A DNA stretch of 64,000 bases from CALNYZ01 sp942490945 (GTDB lineage: Bacteria > Pseudomonadota > Gammaproteobacteria > UBA6429 > Thiohalophilaceae). The notes beneath the pieces were generated by a model. That model was given only the letters and a program-made list of their open reading frames with translations. It was not told the DNA's origin and ran no database searches. The stretch covers positions 488,238 through 552,237 of the forward strand of contig CALNYZ010000017.1 of the NCBI GenBank assembly GCA_942490945.1, written 5' to 3'. Every line of letters begins with the position of its first letter. Position 1 is the stretch's first letter. The position numbers were made by a program, and so were the translations under genes. Positions 10,446 to 20,001 of the stretch are shown here, piece by piece.

Positions 10446-11126
10446 TTACTCATCGGGCAAGTCTTTTCTATGCGAGCGAATATGCAGGACTATGTCTACG
10501 GCAACTTTAATTGCAATCAGCAGTATCAACATTGATGTCGCAGAACCACTTTTGACGACCAGTATTCCGCCCGCAATAACAACAACATGCAAAATGAAAA
10601 TACGTCCATATGGACTCATCATGAGTTTATTTGGTCTGGCATTTTTATATTCGCCACGCAGTATAAAGTTGGCAATGAATGACACGCCATGACTGATAAA
10701 TAACGCCAGCAACGCAAACAACATACCGATTGTCATAAAGGAAAAAATATACTGCACGACATTTGTCAGTATCTCCAGAAACACCAGTGGGCCAGGCCAA
10801 CTGTGTTGGCCCATGGAAGCCTTGATACCGCCCTCGCCAAACTGGATAAATTCAAGCAGAAACAAACCGTGCATGCCCACGAAGCCGCCATAATGGATTG
10901 AAAAAAAGACAATATTGAAAAGCGCTCCAAAAATCAGACGTGGTTTACTGAAACTCACACTGAGCATCTTGGCAATCGTATAGAAACCGATAACGAGATT
11001 TTCGGCCCAGTACATCAGTAACAGGTATCCGGCATCCCACTGCCACCACAGCACACCTGCCAGGGGTAATAAGTTGGCAATTATCAGTGCGATTATTGGA
11101 ATACGGGATTTAAGTTCAGTCAGCAT
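10446..11126 (-). CDS. DUF6498-type integral membrane protein
   Basis: A 226-residue protein with about six hydrophobic helices. The N-terminal pattern LLPLAGVLWWQWDAGYLLLMYWAENLVIG, with the WAEN element after the second helix, is typical of the DUF6498 family. A second conserved-looking block is SIHYGGFVGMHGLF. The function is unknown. The gene sits between the Sel1-repeat protein and the SulP transporter, all on the minus strand but with gaps of about 100-200 bases, so co-transcription is not clear. Confidence 0.7.
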   Translation of the reverse strand: MLTELKSRIPIIALIIANLLPLAGVLWWQWDAGYLLLMYWAENLVIGFYTIAKMLSVSFSKPRLIFGALFNIVFFSIHYGGFVGMHGLFLLEFIQFGEGGIKASMGQHSWPGPLVFLEILTNVVQYIFSFMTIGMLFALLALFISHGVSFIANFILRGEYKNARPNKLMMSPYGRIFILHVVVIAGGILVVKSGSATSMLILLIAIKVAVDIVLHIRSHRKDLPDE

Positions 11127-11223
11127 GCAGACCAGTATAGGAAAATATTAATTTTTATGGGTAATAAAAACTGTTCTGTCCAGAGAGTATGTTGGCTGTG
11201 GTCAAAAACCTGCCATCTGCAGC

Positions 11224-12753
11224 TTATGCGAGTTTATCGTCAGCAATTGCATAACGTGGATCTTCCATAACGTTTACTTCGACAAGATCGCCTGCCTTGG
11301 TGAGTAATTCACGGCATTCCGCGCTGAGATGCCGCAGGTGCAATGTTTTACCGGCGCTAATATAGCGCTCTGCCAGAGTATCAATTGCTTCAATAGCCGA
11401 ATGGTCGGCAACCCGGGAGTTTTGAAATTCAATAATGACATCATCCGGATCATCCTGCGGATTAAATAATTCCAGAAAACTTTTCACCGAGCCAAAAAAC
11501 AATGGCCCGTTTAATTCATAGATGCGTGAACCATTTGCATCGTCATACCCTTTTACATTGATACGTTTGGCATGCTCCCAGGCAAACGCCAATGCCGACA
11601 CAATTACCCCCACGACCACAGCCATCGCTAAATCGGTAAAGACGGTTACCGCAGAAACCAGCACCAGCACAAACGCATCGGTTCGCGGGATCTTGCCTAT
11701 AATGCGCAAGCTCGACCATTCAAAGGTTGCTAACACCACGATAAACATAACGCCCACCAGTGCTGCCATAGGAATTTGTTCAATCAAGGGAGAAGCAAAT
11801 AATATAAACACCAGTAAAAATAATGCCGCCGAAACGCCGGACAAGCGTTGTCGACCACCGGAGTTCACGTTAATCATACTTTGACCGATCATCGCGCAAC
11901 CACCCATCCCACCAAACATACCGGTTACTGTATTGGCAATTCCCTGCCCCATACATTCACGATTCCCCCGGCCACGGGTATTGGTGACTTCGTCAATCAA
12001 GGTCAAGGTAAGTAACGATTCAATCAGGCCCACAGCCGCCAATATAAACGCGTAAGGCAGGATGATAAAAAAGGTGTCAAACGACATGGGTACAGACGGG
12101 AAATGAAATTTCGGCAAACCGCCCTTGATGCTTGCCAAATCACCAACCTTCGCGGTATCCAGATCCAACCCGATGACTAGCAGACTCACGACAATGATCG
12201 CTGCTAATGAAGCAGGAAACGCACCTGTTAGCTTTGGCAGATAATGAATAATAGCCATGGTCAGTACAATCAAGCCGACAAACAATGCGAGTGGTGACCC
12301 TGACATCCAATCCAATTCACCGTCTGGTACCTTCACCTGAAAATGTTGTAGCTGGGCCAGAAAAATAACAATGGCCAGACCATTCACAAACCCCAGCATG
12401 ACCGGATGCGGCACGATACGAATGAATTTACCCAGTCGGAGCACACCTGCACCCATTTGAATCAAACCGGCCAGTACCACGGCTGCAAATAAATACTCCA
12501 CGCCGTGTTGCGCGACCAACGCCACCATGACCACGGCCATGGCACCGGTCGCACCGGATATCATGCCCGGCCGACCACCAAAAATTGAAGCCAACAAGCC
12601 CACCATAAATGCGGCGTATAATCCAACCAGCGGATCGACACCGGCAACAAACGCAAATGCCACGGCCTCGGGTACCAGTGCCAACGCCACGGTCAAACCG
12701 GATAAAATTTCATTCTTAAAACAAACGCGACTGGCGCATCCAAGTTGAAACAT
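11224..12753 (-). CDS. SulP family inorganic anion transporter with STAS domain
   Basis: I place the start at ATG 12753, which has GGAG eight bases upstream; a longer open frame reaches 12819 but lacks family sequence. The resulting 509-residue protein begins FQLGCASRVCFKNEILSGLT, typical of SulP N-termini. It has about 10-12 membrane helices with the signatures PEAVAFAFVAG and GGMGGCAMIGQSM, then a C-terminal STAS domain from about residue 405 (FFGSVKSFLELF, HSAIEAIDTLAERY). These carriers move sulfate, bicarbonate or other anions across the inner membrane. The short STAS version is often a bicarbonate or sulfate symporter; the substrate is not decided here. Confidence 0.9.
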   Translation of the reverse strand: MFQLGCASRVCFKNEILSGLTVALALVPEAVAFAFVAGVDPLVGLYAAFMVGLLASIFGGRPGMISGATGAMAVVMVALVAQHGVEYLFAAVVLAGLIQMGAGVLRLGKFIRIVPHPVMLGFVNGLAIVIFLAQLQHFQVKVPDGELDWMSGSPLALFVGLIVLTMAIIHYLPKLTGAFPASLAAIIVVSLLVIGLDLDTAKVGDLASIKGGLPKFHFPSVPMSFDTFFIILPYAFILAAVGLIESLLTLTLIDEVTNTRGRGNRECMGQGIANTVTGMFGGMGGCAMIGQSMINVNSGGRQRLSGVSAALFLLVFILFASPLIEQIPMAALVGVMFIVVLATFEWSSLRIIGKIPRTDAFVLVLVSAVTVFTDLAMAVVVGVIVSALAFAWEHAKRINVKGYDDANGSRIYELNGPLFFGSVKSFLELFNPQDDPDDVIIEFQNSRVADHSAIEAIDTLAERYISAGKTLHLRHLSAECRELLTKAGDLVEVNVMEDPRYAIADDKLA

Positions 12754-13155
12754 ATTGAACTCCAAAACCTGCCAATGTAAATAAACGCCAAGGAGAATCG
12801 TCGCAGCGAGATTCGACACACGGTCTATTTAGACTAAATACAAGGGAAACTACTATATAGCGGTAAAATCAAGGCCACAGAGTATATCAGAAATAACTAA
12901 TATTTATAAGACACCACGTGTACCAATAATCTGATAAATACCCCTTACCCGCAGGTAGCGTTCATCTATTGACTCTACTCTGGGACTCCGTTGCCATCCA
13001 TGCGGCAAGTGAGCAGGGTAGTCTTGAATAGTGAAATCAGATAATAACCAAACAGCATAATGCCAACGCCTGATGCCTGTATAAGGTTCACTGCATTCGG
13101 TAAATTTCAGGCTTTTGAATATCCAGTCACGTACTATCGCTCTCGCGCACGCCAA
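12754..13155. other. Intergenic stretch without a supported gene
   Basis: This stretch holds the upstream region of the SulP gene. A minus-strand open frame of 83 codons (12904-13155) is present but has no recognisable family, no ribosome binding site and odd composition. I do not call it. No strong hairpin seen. Confidence 0.4.
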
Positions 13156-13450
13156 ACTTATCTGCTAGCAATGACCGCATATACAGCTGACACACAAACT
13201 TGCTTCTATATAAGTAAATAGCAATTTACCAAACTTCCATGCACCATCATCACACACTAAAAATTGCTAAAGAAAATTGAAGTTTTTTAAAAAAAATTAT
13301 TATTTTTGAAGTAATTTCGGCTAAACTATTTGCATTGCTCGTGTTCAGGTTATATCAGAAGTCCTGCTGTTAAGTTCGCACTGTTACATCCTCGCTAATT
13401 CGGCAATACATACACACTAAAGTTTACTACGCTATATGAGGTTTTTTTAC
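13156..13450 (+). promoter_or_regulatory. Long AT-rich leader region of the cold shock gene
   Basis: Nearly 300 AT-rich bases precede the cold shock gene, with poly-A/poly-T runs at 13280-13305. Cold shock genes of the cspA type often have a 5' leader of 100-160 bases that folds as an RNA thermosensor. The length and position fit, but I cannot identify the transcription start or a cold box. GAGG at 13438-13441 is the ribosome binding site, nine bases before ATG. Confidence 0.35.
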
Positions 13451-13654
13451 ATGATTACTGGTACTGTTAAATGGTTCAATGAATCAAAAGGTTTTGGCTT
13501 TATCACCCCTGCCGACGGTGGAAAAGATGTTTTCGTCCATTTCAGCGCAATTAAAAGCGATGGCTTCCGCACATTGCAGGAAGGCCAATCAGTGCAATTT
13601 GAAATTGAAGACGGCCCGAAAGGACCACAAGCAACTTCTGTTACGGTTTCCTAA
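13451..13654 (+). CDS. Cold shock protein (CspA family)
   Basis: A 67-residue single cold shock domain. It begins MITGTVKWFNESKGFGFI and includes RNP1 (KGFGFI) and RNP2 (VFVHF), the aromatic nucleic-acid-binding motifs. The start is ATG 13451 because of GAGG nine bases upstream and the normal family length; five extra codons are open upstream. It binds single-stranded RNA and DNA and acts as an RNA chaperone. A strong terminator follows 24 bases after the stop, so it is a single-gene unit. Which cold shock paralogue it is cannot be told. Confidence 0.96.
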   Translation: MITGTVKWFNESKGFGFITPADGGKDVFVHFSAIKSDGFRTLQEGQSVQFEIEDGPKGPQATSVTVS

Positions 13655-13677
13655 ACCAGAACACCAGACCTTGCACA

Positions 13678-13706
13678 AAAAACCCGCTTATTCCGGCGGG
13701 TTTTTT
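13678..13706 (+). terminator. Rho-independent terminator after the cold shock gene
   Basis: AAACCCGC pairs with GCGGGTTT around a short loop and is followed by a T run. It ends the cold shock transcript before the glycosyltransferase gene. Confidence 0.9.
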
Positions 13707-13759
13707 GTTTTATAATGCTGTCCAATTCGGCAGCACATTACCTTGATTGATATACACAA

Positions 13760-14620
13760 ATGTCCAGTTCACAGCCAGCGGTCACTCCTGCAACAATTAA
13801 TGCCAGTGTCATCATTTCTGTATACAAGGATATCGAGGCCTTGCACGGCATTCTGTTAAGCCTGGAAAAACAGTCCCGAAGTGATTTTGAAATTATCGTC
13901 ACGGAAGATGGTGAATATCCTGAACTCGCCGAATTTCTTGCCCGGCAAACCGATACGAAAAAACCGCTAATTCATCTCACACAACCCGATATTGGCTTTC
14001 GCAAGACGCGAGCTGTAAATCGCGGCGTCGCGGCCGCACGTTCGCCTTATGTTATTTTTATCGATGGTGACTGTCTCGTGCACCCCGATTTTGTCGCCAT
14101 GCATCTGGCTCACGCAGAAACGGGCAAGATTTGCACCGGCAGAAAAGTTAACCTCGGACCAAGAGTATCAAAACTTGTTCGCCGCTACCCCGGACTGGTT
14201 TCCCTGCTGGTCAACAAGCTGAGTTTCTTGTTGCTCGCCATACCACTACATGTCGATAAAATAAGAAATTTTGAAACCGGCATCGGCGGCAGGCTGATGC
14301 ACCATTTTGCGCGAAATCGATACCTCGGCATCATGGGCTGTAATTTTTCGTGTCGTAAAGAAGATATTCTGAAGATCAACGGTTATAACGAAGAGCTGCC
14401 GGGAATCGGTGGCGAGGATGATGATCTGGAATGGCGCTTCAACGGTCTGGATATGGTTACAAAAAGTATCAAATTTCTGGCCCCGGTATATCATCTTTAT
14501 CACGATAGCCGCCGGCAAGATTACAATATTAATATCGCCATAATGAATGAGAACAAGAAAAAGAAACAGTTTGTATCAGTGAAAGGTATTCAACAACACC
14601 TTGCTCACAACCCTGATTAG
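13760..14620 (+). CDS. Family 2 glycosyltransferase
   Basis: A 286-residue GT-A fold transferase. The N-terminal nucleotide-binding block NASVIISVYKD is at about 15-25, a DGD metal-binding motif (IFIDGDCLVHPDF) near 97, and the C-terminal acceptor block GCNFSCRKEDILKINGYNE near 195-213 with GGEDDDLEWR near 220, as in the galactosyltransferase 7C-type domain. No membrane helix is obvious. It likely adds a sugar to lipopolysaccharide or another surface glycan. The convergent dTDP-rhamnose genes next to it support a role in surface polysaccharide synthesis, but the sugar is not determined. Confidence 0.9.
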   Translation: MSSSQPAVTPATINASVIISVYKDIEALHGILLSLEKQSRSDFEIIVTEDGEYPELAEFLARQTDTKKPLIHLTQPDIGFRKTRAVNRGVAAARSPYVIFIDGDCLVHPDFVAMHLAHAETGKICTGRKVNLGPRVSKLVRRYPGLVSLLVNKLSFLLLAIPLHVDKIRNFETGIGGRLMHHFARNRYLGIMGCNFSCRKEDILKINGYNEELPGIGGEDDDLEWRFNGLDMVTKSIKFLAPVYHLYHDSRRQDYNINIAIMNENKKKKQFVSVKGIQQHLAHNPD

Positions 14621-14745
14621 TTAATCCGACTGCAAACATTGTTGCAAGGATTCACGCCAGTCAGGTAACTGCACATTAAACGCATTTTCAAATCTGGAAC
14701 TGTCCAGTACTTAGGATACAGCAGGACATGTGTGCGGTTGTGACA
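14621..14745 (-). pseudogene. rfbD: 3' remnant of rfbD (dTDP-4-dehydrorhamnose reductase)
   Basis: Read on the minus strand directly after the rfbC stop, this stretch encodes CPAVS, then a TAA stop at 14711-14713, then VLDSSRFENAFNVQLPDW and RESLQQCLQSD before a natural stop at 14621-14623. That is the normal C-terminus of RmlD (RPa.SvLd.s.l...fgi.lPdW...l..cl). The remaining roughly 250 codons, including the nucleotide-binding and catalytic parts, are missing. The position, last in an rfbB-A-C-D order, supports the call. It is a decayed gene. Confidence 0.75.
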
Positions 14746-14748
14746 AAT

Positions 14749-15300
14749 TTATAATTCCGGCAAATATTCACGGGGAATATCTTTTAACAAACTGGCAGTG
14801 TGATCTTTTTTGGAGAGTAACGGTGCTTTAATTGGCCAGTTTATGTTTATGTCCGGGTCGTTCCAGAACACACTGACTTCAGCCGCATGATTGTATATAT
14901 CTGTACACTTGTAGGCGAACATTGCGCTGTCACTGGTGACACAGAATCCATGCGCAAAACCCGGTGGCACAATCAGTTGGCGTTTATTATCAGCGCTTAA
15001 TTCAACACCGACCCATTGTCCAAAACTGTCAGACCCCCGCCTGACATCAACAGCCACATCGTACACACTGCCCTGCAGCACATAAACCAGTTTGCCCTGA
15101 ATGTTTTCGTACTGGTAATGCAGTCCGCGTAGCACGCCATGTTCTGATGTAGATATATTGTCCTGTAAAAATTGGTAGTCAATCCCGGCATCGCCATAAC
15201 GCTTTGCATTCCATGTTTCCATAAAATAACCACGGCTATCGCCATATACATCTGGTTCGATGATTTTAACGCCGGCAAGTGCCGTTTCAATTACCTGCAT
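14749..15300 (-). CDS. rfbC: dTDP-4-dehydrorhamnose 3,5-epimerase
   Basis: A 183-residue cupin epimerase of normal length that converts dTDP-4-dehydro-6-deoxyglucose to dTDP-4-dehydrorhamnose. The landmarks are EPDVYGDSRGYFMETW near the start, LRGLHYQ with the catalytic histidine near 60-66, the DVAVDVRRGS strand with the conserved aspartate, and PPGFAHGFCV. Its ATG at 15300 shares one base with the TAA of rfbA, so translation is coupled. It is the third intact gene of the rhamnose operon and is followed at once by the rfbD remnant. Confidence 0.97.
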   Translation of the reverse strand: MQVIETALAGVKIIEPDVYGDSRGYFMETWNAKRYGDAGIDYQFLQDNISTSEHGVLRGLHYQYENIQGKLVYVLQGSVYDVAVDVRRGSDSFGQWVGVELSADNKRQLIVPPGFAHGFCVTSDSAMFAYKCTDIYNHAAEVSVFWNDPDININWPIKAPLLSKKDHTASLLKDIPREYLPEL

Positions 15301-16190
15301 TAATAGTGCCCTTGTTTTAACAACGATAACAGATACTCACCATAACTGTTTTTGCTTAGCGGTTCGGCCAGGGCAACCAGTTGTTCGTCGCTAATCCAGT
15401 CACGACGCCAGGCAATTTCTTCCGGGCAGGCAACCTTCAAGCCCTGACGGCCTTCTATCGTCTCAATAAAATTGCCTGCCTGCATTAAAGACTCATGTGT
15501 GCCGGTATCCAGCCAGGCCATACCACGCCCTAATTTCTGCATGTACAAGCTGTTGTCTTTCAAATAGCGTTTATTAATATCGGTAATTTCCAGTTCACCC
15601 CGTGCGGAAGGTTTGAGTTCCTCTGCATAATGCACAACCTGGTTATCATAAAAATACAGGCCTGACACAGCATAATTCGACTTGGGCTGAGAAGGTTTTT
15701 CTTCAATACCGATTACTTTACCCGATGCATCAAATTCTGCAACGCCATATCTCTCAGGATCTTTTACCCAATAGCCAAATACAGAGGCGCCATGTTTTCT
15801 ATCGCATGCAGCTTGCATGGCTTCTTCGAAGCCATGGCCATAAAAAATATTGTCGCCCAGTACCAGGCAACAACGATCATTACCGATAAAATTTTTACCG
15901 ATGATAAAGGCCTCAGCAATGCCGTTGGGCGCATCCTGTGTAGCATATTCGAGCGATATACCCCATTGGCTACCATCACCCAGCAATCTCCTGAAGAATA
16001 CCTGTTCAATCGAAGTGGTAATAATCAGAATATTTTTTATGTCTGCCAGCATCAGGGTGGTTAAGGGATAGTAAATCATCGGTTTATCGTAAACAGGTAA
16101 CAGTTGTTTGCTGATAGCCTGTGTCAGGGGATACAAACGTGTACCCGCTCCACCCGCAAGAATAATACCTTTGATATCTGTATGTGTCAT
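15300..16190 (-). CDS. rfbA: Glucose-1-phosphate thymidylyltransferase
   Basis: A 296-residue enzyme that makes dTDP-glucose from glucose 1-phosphate and dTTP, the first step of dTDP-rhamnose synthesis. It starts with the pyrophosphorylase signature LAGGAGTRLYPLT (about 11-23) and has the family blocks KPMIYYPLTTLMLA, LGDNIFYGHGF and the EITDINKRYL segment. It is full length. The gene lies 33 bases after rfbB and overlaps rfbC by one base. Confidence 0.97.
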   Translation of the reverse strand: MTHTDIKGIILAGGAGTRLYPLTQAISKQLLPVYDKPMIYYPLTTLMLADIKNILIITTSIEQVFFRRLLGDGSQWGISLEYATQDAPNGIAEAFIIGKNFIGNDRCCLVLGDNIFYGHGFEEAMQAACDRKHGASVFGYWVKDPERYGVAEFDASGKVIGIEEKPSQPKSNYAVSGLYFYDNQVVHYAEELKPSARGELEITDINKRYLKDNSLYMQKLGRGMAWLDTGTHESLMQAGNFIETIEGRQGLKVACPEEIAWRRDWISDEQLVALAEPLSKNSYGEYLLSLLKQGHY

Positions 16191-16223
16191 TACAGCTCGC
16201 CCCTGGTTAACTCAAACATGAAC

Positions 16224-17288
16224 TTATACTGTCCCCAATCGTTGTCGCTTGTATACATTTTCTGTTACAGCACGACACCAGTCCCGATTATCCAGATACC
16301 ACTGGACAGTTTTTCGTATTCCGCTGGTAAAATTCTCGCGTGGTTCCCAGCCAAGTTCCTCTTTGATTTTACTGGCATCAATTGCATAACGCAGATCATG
16401 ACCGGGTCGATCCTGCACGTACTCAATCAACTTATGATGCGGCTTGTATGGTGAATCAGGTACCAGTTCATCCAGCAAGGCACAAACCGTCGTGACGACA
16501 TCGATGTTTTTCATTTCGCAGTTTCCGCCAATATTATATTTCTCGCCAACTACACCGCTGCTTAGTGCGGCCAATATTCCAAGACAATGGTCTTCAACAT
16601 ACAACCAGTCTCGAACATTGGTTCCCTGGCCATAGACGGGTAATGGTTTGCCTTCCAAAGCATTCAGAATGATCAATGGAATCAGTTTTTCCGGATATTG
16701 GTAAGGCCCGTAATTATTTGAACAGTTGGTAATAACAACTGGCAAGCCATAGGTATGCAAATAGGCGCGCACAAAATGATCTGATGCCGCTTTTGATGCA
16801 GCGTAGGGAGAATTAGGTGCATAGGGTGTCGTCTCGATAAAGCTGCCCTCATCTCCTAATGATCCATACACTTCATCCGTTGATACATGTAAAAACCTGA
16901 ATTTCTCCCTGGCAGGTTGCTCGAGTGTTTTCCAGTATCCAAGGCAGCTATCCAGGAACAACTGTGTTTCAACAACATTAGTCTGAACAAAACTGGCCGG
17001 GCCATCGATGGAACGGTCTACATGACTTTCGGCAGCAAAATTGACAACATAATCCGGGTGGGAAGAATTGAGAATGTCTTGCACCAGTTGCTGATCACCA
17101 ATTCGACCTGCAATAAAATTGTGTAAAGTATTGTCAGAGAGAGATAACAAACTTTCGCTGTGCCCCGCATAGGTTAATGCGTCAAGATTAATAACATGAC
17201 AATCTTGCTGGCAGAGCATGTGTACAAAGTTACTGCCAATGAACCCGGCACCACCTGTGACCAGAACTGTTTTATTTTTAAATGACAT
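16224..17288 (-). CDS. rfbB: dTDP-glucose 4,6-dehydratase
   Basis: A 354-residue short-chain dehydrogenase-type enzyme, the second step of dTDP-rhamnose synthesis. The NAD-binding motif TGGAGFIGSNF lies at about 10-20, the catalytic STDEVYG segment at about 130-136, and the YxxxK pair in YAASKAASDH at about 157-166. SNNYGPYQYPEKLIP follows. The gene is first in the operon rfbB-rfbA-rfbC on the minus strand; the promoter should lie in 17289-17448. Confidence 0.97.
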   Translation of the reverse strand: MSFKNKTVLVTGGAGFIGSNFVHMLCQQDCHVINLDALTYAGHSESLLSLSDNTLHNFIAGRIGDQQLVQDILNSSHPDYVVNFAAESHVDRSIDGPASFVQTNVVETQLFLDSCLGYWKTLEQPAREKFRFLHVSTDEVYGSLGDEGSFIETTPYAPNSPYAASKAASDHFVRAYLHTYGLPVVITNCSNNYGPYQYPEKLIPLIILNALEGKPLPVYGQGTNVRDWLYVEDHCLGILAALSSGVVGEKYNIGGNCEMKNIDVVTTVCALLDELVPDSPYKPHHKLIEYVQDRPGHDLRYAIDASKIKEELGWEPRENFTSGIRKTVQWYLDNRDWCRAVTENVYKRQRLGTV

Positions 17289-17448
17289 ACTAATTACATC
17301 TGTGTGGTTGAAGATAATTTATTCTTTTTGCCTGGGCGCCTGTCTCGAGGGAGAAAAGCTACATTTGAATAATAATATTTTTTGTAAACCCAATAAACAT
17401 TAACATATTAATATAGAGCAATTGCTCTACAGAACATACTTTGCATGA

Positions 17449-18450
17449 TTATAAATTATTTTCACTGGCAGGAATATCTTCTGACGGGGTGGTATTGCTT
17501 GTCCAGAAGGCATGTCGCCGGTTAAGAAACTCATCAAACGGTAAATAATGTGATCCATCGCAGGAAAAAGTCAGGTTGATTATACCGTTAAATATATTTA
17601 ATGCACCGCCACGTAAATACAATGTGTCATCCATATAGCGTAATTGTCGCAGACCTTTTAATATCGGTCTGATACTTTCTACAGGTATCGTGGCATTTTG
17701 TGGATAAGGCGTCGTTGGATAAACCAGACATATATTCGGGTCAGTCAACGAATCTATATCCAACAGGCGATAGCGATAAGGATCGTCAACATGCCATATG
17801 ACCGCACGATTACTGGAAAAGTGTAACTTGACGTGAAACACGCCGTGATCAACGACAAGCTCTTCCACAACACCCAGTACGACATCAATATTTTTATCCA
17901 TCTCACTTTGGGTTCGGCTTTGCGCAAATACATTTCCGCGGATAGAAGGGTCACCTTTTATCTGCTGCCATTGTCGCGGTTCATCGTACAGATCACGTGT
18001 CAGTGGTAATGCACGTAAATCAAAATCTGCCCCGATAAAACCCAGTACGCGCCCTTCCTTGTTCCGCACAAGCTGTAATGCTGTCAAGGATGGTCGTTTG
18101 GCACGTAAACTGATATATGCCGTTGATAATACAAAATCCGAGCTGGGCACCAGTTCGTTCATATAAGGACGATCTGATCTGTCCCTGCCAAAATCGTGGG
18201 TGATTACTTCATCGTGGCTGATGTTATCTGAAATCTGGATTGATTTTGTATCCATTGCGTAGAGGAATTTGGCGTACGGCATGGTTTTTAGAATCTGAGC
18301 CAACGCCAGATCCATAGCCTCTCTGTCACCCCAGACTTTGCTGCAACTTTTAGCAGCACGTCCCAAAGGGTCAGATAACATGCCCACAAGCAATGCCCGT
18401 TGTTGCGCGATACTTTCCTGAAGCACTTGCTGGGTATTTTTTGTTGTCAT
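17449..18450 (-). CDS. PDC/Cache sensor domain protein
   Basis: A 333-residue protein with a PDC-like sensor region at about 30-170; the segments GRDRSDRPYMNEL, FVLSTAYIS and VLGFIGADFDL are typical of such single Cache/PDC domains. No signal peptide or membrane segment is visible, so it would be a soluble sensor. The C-terminal half (about 185-320) has no domain I recognise. It may bind a small ligand and act on a partner, but nothing nearby shows which. Confidence 0.65.
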   Translation of the reverse strand: MTTKNTQQVLQESIAQQRALLVGMLSDPLGRAAKSCSKVWGDREAMDLALAQILKTMPYAKFLYAMDTKSIQISDNISHDEVITHDFGRDRSDRPYMNELVPSSDFVLSTAYISLRAKRPSLTALQLVRNKEGRVLGFIGADFDLRALPLTRDLYDEPRQWQQIKGDPSIRGNVFAQSRTQSEMDKNIDVVLGVVEELVVDHGVFHVKLHFSSNRAVIWHVDDPYRYRLLDIDSLTDPNICLVYPTTPYPQNATIPVESIRPILKGLRQLRYMDDTLYLRGGALNIFNGIINLTFSCDGSHYLPFDEFLNRRHAFWTSNTTPSEDIPASENNL

Positions 18451-18654
18451 ACGAGTAAACAGTGAATTTTCATTTTACAGATTATATATCATCTTATATT
18501 ACAATTAGGAAATCAGCACGAGAAAAGCACGGATCTCTTCCTTTTCAGGCGTCCATTCAAGGCAATATCCATAACTTGAGAACCAGACCGCACACCTGTT
18601 GCACCTTGATCAGGTACCATGCAAGCCAATTTAGCCAGATTCAGGAGAATTAAT

Positions 18655-19188
18655 ATGTTTGATATACAGGAAGTCAAAAAAAATGTCGTTAAATGGACTT
18701 CTGCCAAGGATGAAGCACCTGAAGAAACAGCAGAACGTACACCCTCGCGTGTCGCAACTAAAAACACAACGTTTGCACCTCCACAGACTGCCGCCGTAAT
18801 TGGCCCATCCATTCATATTGAAGGTCAATTAACAGGTGAAGAAGCCCTTATCATTGAAGGCAGGGTAAATGGTACCATCGATTTAAAAGATAACAATTTG
18901 ACTATTGGAGAAAACGGGAAAATACATGCCAACGTATATGCAAATATAATACGGGTTGATGGCGAATTAAACGGCGACCTGCATGGTAAAGAACGTATTC
19001 ATATCAGTAAAACTGGCAAGGTCACCGGTAATATTTTCGCACCGCGCGTCAGTATAGAAGATGGCGCGAAGTTCCGTGGCAGCATAGATATGAACGGCGA
19101 GTCACAGCAACATAATCAAATGAATGACAAGTCAAAATCTCATAATTCTGATAAACAATCAGGCCAGGACAGTCTTAAAAGCGCCTGA
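18655..19188 (+). CDS. Bactofilin
   Basis: The start is ATG 18655, placed by AGGAGA at 18643-18648; the frame is open for 12 codons upstream. The 177-residue protein has a disordered N-terminal tail, then the bactofilin beta-helix from about 50 to 150 (GPSIHIEGQLTGEEALIIEG, GTIDL..NNLTIG, ..VTGNIFAPRVSIEDGAKFRGSI), and a polar tail. Bactofilins form filaments at the membrane and scaffold cell-wall or polysaccharide machinery. It is followed two bases later by a methyltransferase-like gene. Confidence 0.92.
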   Translation: MFDIQEVKKNVVKWTSAKDEAPEETAERTPSRVATKNTTFAPPQTAAVIGPSIHIEGQLTGEEALIIEGRVNGTIDLKDNNLTIGENGKIHANVYANIIRVDGELNGDLHGKERIHISKTGKVTGNIFAPRVSIEDGAKFRGSIDMNGESQQHNQMNDKSKSHNSDKQSGQDSLKSA

Positions 19189-19190
19189 GT

Positions 19191-19862
19191 ATGAATAATA
19201 CAATGGCTATTTCTGCATACCAACGACAAGAGCATCTCGCACAGTCACTCAATACACTGATACTGCGTGATGCCTTGTCGGCGTTATCGTTATATTCCAG
19301 TAAATTACGTGCCCTTGATCTCGGGCCGGCTCATCCTGAGACTGTAAGTTTCTTTAATCAGTATAATTGTAAATTATATATTATGGATGCGACGCAATTG
19401 ATAGTCGGTCAGGAAAAATACAATTTCAAGGAATCAAAGCAGGAACTGAACACCGCAACAGATGAAAATGTGACAACTAGACTGGAGAATCTGTTTACTA
19501 AGTTTATCCCGGCGAATCAGGAATTTGATCTGATTCTGAGTTGGGACATTCTGAATTATATTGATAACACGCTGCGAAAATTTCTTGTCAATTATTTATC
19601 ACAACATACCCACAGTCATAGCTTGCTGCATACATTTATCGCAACGTCACAGTATATAAATGAAGCTCCTGGCAATTTCTATATACAATCAGGCGATTCG
19701 GTTTTTTTCGAACCACGTGGCAGCCAGGTTGAACATATTCCTTTTACCCGCTATGAGATACAAAAACACATGCCAAATATGCAGGTTACCAAAGCCATAC
19801 TCATGCGTAATGGCTTGCAGGAAATGGCGCTACGTTTTGGTACAAACCGGTCCGTCTTGTAA
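19191..19862 (+). CDS. Class I methyltransferase-like protein
   Basis: A 223-residue protein two bases downstream of the bactofilin gene, so likely co-transcribed. The region about 42-60 (LRALDLGPAHPETVSFF) resembles the SAM-binding motif I of class I methyltransferases in which the usual GxGxG is changed to DLGPAH. FDLILSWDILNYID near 115-130 resembles motif IV/post-I. The glycine loop is degenerate, so SAM binding is not certain. Substrate unknown. Confidence 0.6.
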   Translation: MNNTMAISAYQRQEHLAQSLNTLILRDALSALSLYSSKLRALDLGPAHPETVSFFNQYNCKLYIMDATQLIVGQEKYNFKESKQELNTATDENVTTRLENLFTKFIPANQEFDLILSWDILNYIDNTLRKFLVNYLSQHTHSHSLLHTFIATSQYINEAPGNFYIQSGDSVFFEPRGSQVEHIPFTRYEIQKHMPNMQVTKAILMRNGLQEMALRFGTNRSVL

Positions 19863-20001
19863 CAATTTAATAACGATTCAACCGGCTTCCTAAAGGTACC
19901 GCTGAACGCAGACCTGATTGCCTGATTTTAATTACTGTGTTGCTCAAAATTCTATTATAATGCCTGCATTGCTCATACAAGCTGCATTTTCAGGAATTAC
20001 A

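Noticed and set aside
12904..13155. 83-codon minus-strand open frame between the SulP gene and the cold shock gene
   Set aside because: No ribosome binding site, no recognisable domain, odd composition; probably chance.
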